64,000 nucleotides of DNA from Thermosediminibacter litoriperuensis (GTDB taxonomy: Bacteria; Bacillota; Thermosediminibacteria; Thermosediminibacterales; Thermosediminibacteraceae), in contig NZ_VNHO01000011.1 in assembly GCF_008124715.1 (NCBI RefSeq), positions 1 through 64,000 of the forward strand, read 5' to 3'. This document shows positions 60,609-64,000 of this stretch, piece after piece (the first letter of the stretch is position 1; each line of letters starts with the position of its first letter). The translations under genes were made by a program, and so were the position numbers. The notes under the pieces are model-generated. The model was not told the DNA's origin, ran no database searches, and saw nothing but the letters and a program-made list of their open reading frames with translations.

Positions 60609-62443
60609 CGGGTTCCCCCCTTCCTAGAAGAGTCTCTCTTTAGTTGCTCTATTTCAAGCTTAAGCCTGTGATAGGTGCTTAGAAGGCTGAAAGCTTTCTT
60701 AACCTCGCCGATTTTCTCCGCCTGATGGATCTCGTTTCTTATTTTTTTAATGGCGAACTTCAAATAATTTTCTTTTACCCTGTTTATCAGGGCGTCTACC
60801 ATGCCATTATCGATGTTGCCGGGTTCCATGAGTATGTTTGCGAGCTCCGCGGCGGCGGCCTGATCGTCTTTTAATTTAAGAGAAATTCCGCGGGGCGTAA
60901 CGGCTTCGTTTCTTTTAACCATTTCGAATATCATCTCTGCGATTTTTCTGCGCTTTGCATTCACGAAATTGTGGGCAGTTAGGTTCTTCATGATTTTATC
61001 CCGTGCCGAATCGTCCTCTATCATCATCCTCAGGATATCCCTTTCCGCCTTATGAAATCCCGACAGCGCTTTTAATCTTGTCAATTCTTTATTATTATCC
61101 CTTAATTGGCTATTTTTATACTTTAAGCCAATGTTTGGCAATGTGGTTTTATTTATGGTCTTATTTATTTCTTCATGCAGGGCCTGTCTGGGAATGCTTA
61201 GTTCTTCTGAAAGCTTCTGAACATAAAGTTCTCTCTCCACCCGGCTTTCTATGCCCGCAATAACGGAAACAGCTTTTTTTATAAACTTTATTTTTCCGTC
61301 TCGAGTCCGCAAGTCAAGGCCCCTTCCAGCCAAGTCCAGCTTATAGTCCACAAAATCGAGCGCTGATGATAGTTGCTCGGCGAAGGCATCCTTGCCCCTG
61401 GTGCGGATAAATTCATCGGGGTCCTTACCTTCAGGTAAACTCAGAACTCTGACTTTCAACCCTTCTTTCACCAGAATCTCGATCCCCCGAAGGGTTGCGG
61501 ATTGTCCCGCCGTATCGGCGTCATATGCTATGATAACCTCTTCGGAGTATCTTTTAAGGATTTTGGCCTGCTGTTCGGTCAGCGAAGTTCCAAGGGAGGC
61601 CACGGTTTGCGTAAAGCCGTTCTGGTGCAGGGAAATACAGTCCATATATCCTTCTACTAGAATGATACTTGCGCCCCCTTTTTTTATCACCACCGGCAGG
61701 CCGTAAAGCTGCTCCCTTTTGGTAAACACGGCGGTCTCCGGAGAATTCAGGTACTTGGGCTCGCCCTTATCCAAAATCCTCCCGCCAAAACCTACTGTAC
61801 CGCCGGTTATATCTTTTATAGGGAAAATGACCCTATCTCTAAATCTATCGTAGTAACCCTTCCCGTCCCTGCGAGGGATGATCAGACCGGCCTTTAAAAG
61901 GGCATCATCTCCTACGCCTTTCGAACGCATAAATCTTATCAAGCCGTCCCAGCAGGGGAGTGCGTATCCCAGAAAAAACTTCTCCACGGTTTCCGAAATA
62001 ATACCCCGGTTCGCCAGATACTCCCGGGCTCTTTTCCCTTCTGCCGTATTTATAAGGTTATGGTGAAAAAATTCAGCCGCCAGCTTATTAATTTCAAGAA
62101 TTTCTCGTTTTAGCTTGAAAGCCTCTGATACCTTGCCCCAGGTTCCTTCTTCCGGCAGCCGGACACCTACCCTTTCCGCCAGCCACCTCAAAGCCTCTGG
62201 GAAAGTCCAGTTTTCTTTTTTCATAAGAAAGGAGAATATATTACCACCTGCACCACAACCAAAACAGTAGAAAAGTTGTTTTTTCGGGTTTATGGTAAAA
62301 GAGGGAGTTTTCTCCGAGTGAAAAGGGCACAACCCCACGTAATTTTCGCCGCTTCTTTTCAAGGAAACGTAATCAGACACGATTTCTACAATATCTGCTC
62401 TGTTCTGAACTTCCCTTATGAGTTCTTCGGAGTAGAGGCCCAT
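60605..62443 (-). CDS. dnaG: DNA primase DnaG
   Basis: Makes RNA primers for replication. The 612 residues have an N-terminal CHC2 zinc finger ([12 protein letters not shown], then [15 protein letters not shown]), the TOPRIM core ([15 protein letters not shown] and [11 protein letters not shown]) and a C-terminal helicase-binding domain (about 450-612). The ATG at 62443 has GGTGG five bases upstream; a GTG at 62452 would be within the RBS. Overlaps sigA by 4 bp. Confidence 0.97.
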   Translation of the reverse strand: MGLYSEELIREVQNRADIVEIVSDYVSLKRSGENYVGLCPFHSEKTPSFTINPKKQLFYCFGCGAGGNIFSFLMKKENWTFPEALRWLAERVGVRLPEEGTWGKVSEAFKLKREILEINKLAAEFFHHNLINTAEGKRAREYLANRGIISETVEKFFLGYALPCWDGLIRFMRSKGVGDDALLKAGLIIPRRDGKGYYDRFRDRVIFPIKDITGGTVGFGGRILDKGEPKYLNSPETAVFTKREQLYGLPVVIKKGGASIILVEGYMDCISLHQNGFTQTVASLGTSLTEQQAKILKRYSEEVIIAYDADTAGQSATLRGIEILVKEGLKVRVLSLPEGKDPDEFIRTRGKDAFAEQLSSALDFVDYKLDLAGRGLDLRTRDGKIKFIKKAVSVIAGIESRVERELYVQKLSEELSIPRQALHEEINKTINKTTLPNIGLKYKNSQLRDNNKELTRLKALSGFHKAERDILRMMIEDDSARDKIMKNLTAHNFVNAKRRKIAEMIFEMVKRNEAVTPRGISLKLKDDQAAAAELANILMEPGNIDNGMVDALINRVKENYLKFAIKKIRNEIHQAEKIGEVKKAFSLLSTYHRLKLEIEQLKRDSSRKGGTR

Positions 62444-62615
62444 TGTGCCCACCTGCCCAATCCAAAAAAAATCTCCCCTTGTCGTTTGGCAACTAGAATT
62501 AGGGGTAAGACCTTTGCCTCTTATTCAAAATAATACAAACTTGACTATCGCATAATGATTATTCTACATTAACCATAAATATTCCTTCTTTTTCTCTAAA
62601 AATTAATTTCCGCAC

Positions 62616-63623
62616 TCATTTCACGCTTATCGGCCATGGCGAAGGCACGAAGATTTCCCTGAACTTATGCTCCGCAAAGCTGTCGGTCATACCCGCGATG
62701 TAATCGCACACACCTCTTTCCACACCCTCTCTTTCGACGATCTTGATAAACTCAGCCGGCAGGGAATCCAGATTTTTTACAAAGTATTCGAACAGCAGCT
62801 CCACCATTCTCTGGGCTTTAATTTCCTGGGATTTGGCACTGGAACCGATGTAAACCCGTTCGAACATGAACTCCCTTAATTCCACCGTCGCCGCATAAAC
62901 CTCCTGGCTCATTCTGACGAAAGGGTTTTGGAAACTTTCAGTAATTATATCTTTTATCATCGCATCTATACGCCTGGCGTGTTTATCGCCGAGGATTTTT
63001 ATGGGGGTTGCCGGCAGGTCGGTTTCCTTAAGTATACCCGCCCTTATTGCGTCGTCTATATCGTGATTTATATACGCTATCCAATCTGCCATTTTGACGA
63101 CCTGCCCTTCCAACGTACTGGGGTTACCGCGGCTGGTATGATTCAGGATGCCGTCTCTCACTTCCCACGTAAGGTTCAAACCATTCCCCTGTTCGAGGAC
63201 TTCCACAACCCTGAGGCTCTGTTCCTCATGCCTGAAGCCGTTCTTCATGAGCCTGTTCAGAACGTCTTCACCCGTGTGGCCGAAGGGCGTATGACCGAGA
63301 TCATGCCCCAGTGCAATGGCTTCGGTGAGGTCCTCATTGAGTCTCAGCGCTCTTGAAATCGTCCTCGCTATCTGCGCCACCTCCAGGGTGTGGGTTAACC
63401 TTGTCCTGTAATGATCACCTTCGGGCGAGATGAAAACCTGGGTCTTGTGTTTCAGGCGCCTGAAAGCCTTTGAGTGGAGAATTCTGTCTCTATCCCGTTG
63501 GAATTCGGTCCTGACGGTACACTTTTCCTCCGCCACTTTCCTGCCTTTTGTTTCGCTGCTCAGCATCGCATAAGGAGACAGCGTCCGCCTTTCCAGTTCT
63601 TCAGTCATTTCCCTGAAATTCAT
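62616..63623 (-). CDS. dgt: Deoxyguanosinetriphosphate triphosphohydrolase-like protein (dGTPase)
   Basis: HD-superfamily enzyme that hydrolyses dNTPs to nucleoside and triphosphate. The 335 residues contain SKAFRRLKHKTQVFISPEGDHYRTRLTHTLEVAQIARTI (first metal histidine), AIALGHDLGHTPFGHTGE (HD pair) and WIAYINHDIDDAI. Length fits the shorter dGTPase-like class found in Firmicutes. It is upstream of dnaG with a 172-bp AT-rich gap, in which I see no clear promoter or small gene. Confidence 0.93.
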   Translation of the reverse strand: MNFREMTEELERRTLSPYAMLSSETKGRKVAEEKCTVRTEFQRDRDRILHSKAFRRLKHKTQVFISPEGDHYRTRLTHTLEVAQIARTISRALRLNEDLTEAIALGHDLGHTPFGHTGEDVLNRLMKNGFRHEEQSLRVVEVLEQGNGLNLTWEVRDGILNHTSRGNPSTLEGQVVKMADWIAYINHDIDDAIRAGILKETDLPATPIKILGDKHARRIDAMIKDIITESFQNPFVRMSQEVYAATVELREFMFERVYIGSSAKSQEIKAQRMVELLFEYFVKNLDSLPAEFIKIVEREGVERGVCDYIAGMTDSFAEHKFREIFVPSPWPISVK

Positions 63624-63692
63624 AAAAGGCCCTCCATTGCGCAGAAATATTTTACAGTTGGAATCATATTTTTTATTATACTAAAAAATTCC

Positions 63693-63726
63693 GAAAAAAA
63701 AGAGAGGCTGATCAATAGCCTCTCTC
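63693..63726 (-). terminator. Terminator after ppdK
   Basis: Stem GAGAGGCT/AGCCTCTC (63702-63709 and 63717-63724), loop of 7 nt, run of T on the minus strand. It overlaps the last codon region of ppdK. Confidence 0.9.
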
Positions 63727-64000
63727 AAGAGTTCTGTTCGCTTTTCAGGGCGGCCTGAGCTGCGGCAAGCCTCGCTATCGGAACCCGGTAGGGTGAACAG
63801 CTCACATAGTCGAGGCCTATTTCATGGCAGAACTCCACGGAACTCGGTTCTCCTCCGTGTTCGCCGCATATACCTATGGTAAGGTTTTCTTTGACCCCTC
63901 TCCCCAGGTTGACGGCGGTTTTCATAAGATGTCCTACACCCCTCCGGTCCAGAACTATAAAGGGATCTTCCGTCAGGATCTTGCGGTTTATATAATACGG
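63725..64000 (-). CDS. ppdK: Pyruvate, phosphate dikinase, C-terminal part (runs off the window edge)
   Basis: The 91 C-terminal residues read [20 protein letters not shown], then [37 protein letters not shown], which is the PEP/pyruvate-binding C-terminal domain of PPDK with the catalytic cysteine in the SCSP motif. The enzyme interconverts PEP and pyruvate with ATP/AMP and Pi, and is used in glycolysis or gluconeogenesis of anaerobes. The N-terminal ATP-grasp and swivelling domains are outside the window. Confidence 0.95.
   Translation of the reverse strand, partial: PYYINRKILTEDPFIVLDRRGVGHLMKTAVNLGRGVKENLTIGICGEHGGEPSSVEFCHEIGLDYVSCSPYRVPIARLAAAQAALKSEQNS

Overview
The window reads as chromosomal DNA of an anaerobic, endospore-forming, probably thermophilic member of the Firmicutes (Clostridia; the gene content fits the Thermoanaerobacterales/Thermosediminibacterales). 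The grounds are the sporulation genes (spoIVA, spoIIP, spoIIGA-sigE-sigG, spoVD, ylmC, yteA-like, a Spo0E-like ORF, the YIEGIA pair), a MurE with the meso-DAP DNPR motif, a type-A-like RNase P RNA, a SCIFF-type radical SAM maturase and pyruvate phosphate dikinase. The species assignment is inference. Almost every gene lies on the minus strand; only an FmdB-type gene and one tRNA-Pro lie on the plus strand, so the window sits on one replichore arm and transcription runs from high to low coordinates.

Layout, low to high coordinate (opposite to transcription). 1-320: end of an IS30-family element. 349-7152: ylm/division block (DivIVA, YggT, SepF, YggS, an HlyD-like adaptor) with an orphan TM1266-type regulator, an MTA/SAH nucleosidase, a DksA-like zinc protein and a MATE exporter. 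7216-7343: tRNA-Pro(GGG). 7373-11160: threonine operon (ACT regulator, hom, thrC, thrB) with a clear sigma-A promoter. 11249-20549: spoIVA, then DUF1614, spoIIP, YIEGIA, its capping subunit, two DUF3189 paralogues, a PDZ/radical SAM DUF512 protein, der and gpsA in tight order. 20608-24600: phosphate two-component system followed by pstB and phoU, without pstSCA. 24612-27135: pgeF and a B12-binding radical SAM gene. 27172-30405: spoIIGA-sigE-sigG-ylmC. 30424-49027: a complete dcw cluster from mraZ to ftsZ. 49083-51728: YfmH/YfmF M16 pair. 51832-55980: tRNA-Pro(CGG), an aminotransferase, a Spo0E-like ORF, a SCIFF maturase and fmdB. 55995-64000: rnpB, RNase H, a zinc ribbon coiled-coil protein, Nif3-like, TrmK, sigA, dnaG, dGTPase and the C-terminus of ppdK.

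How the parts work together. Peptidoglycan precursor synthesis (murE, F, mraY, murD, ftsW, murG, murC, murA) is interleaved with the divisome (ftsL, ftsQ, ftsA, ftsZ, sepF) and with the developmental cascade (spoIIGA activates pro-sigma-E; sigG lies directly downstream).

The most interesting signal is in front of sigG. A sigma-F-like promoter has, inside its spacer, a 10-nt sequence perfectly complementary to the sigG Shine-Dalgarno region. Read-through mRNA from sigE would therefore fold over the sigG ribosome site, while mRNA starting at the sigma-F promoter would lack the blocking arm. Other points of note are a pstB whose family-length reading frame starts at ATA, three MraZ boxes at 10-bp spacing, a spoIIG-type promoter with a 21-bp spacer, a SCIFF maturase without an adjacent SCIFF peptide gene, and a nested palindrome between murG and murC.
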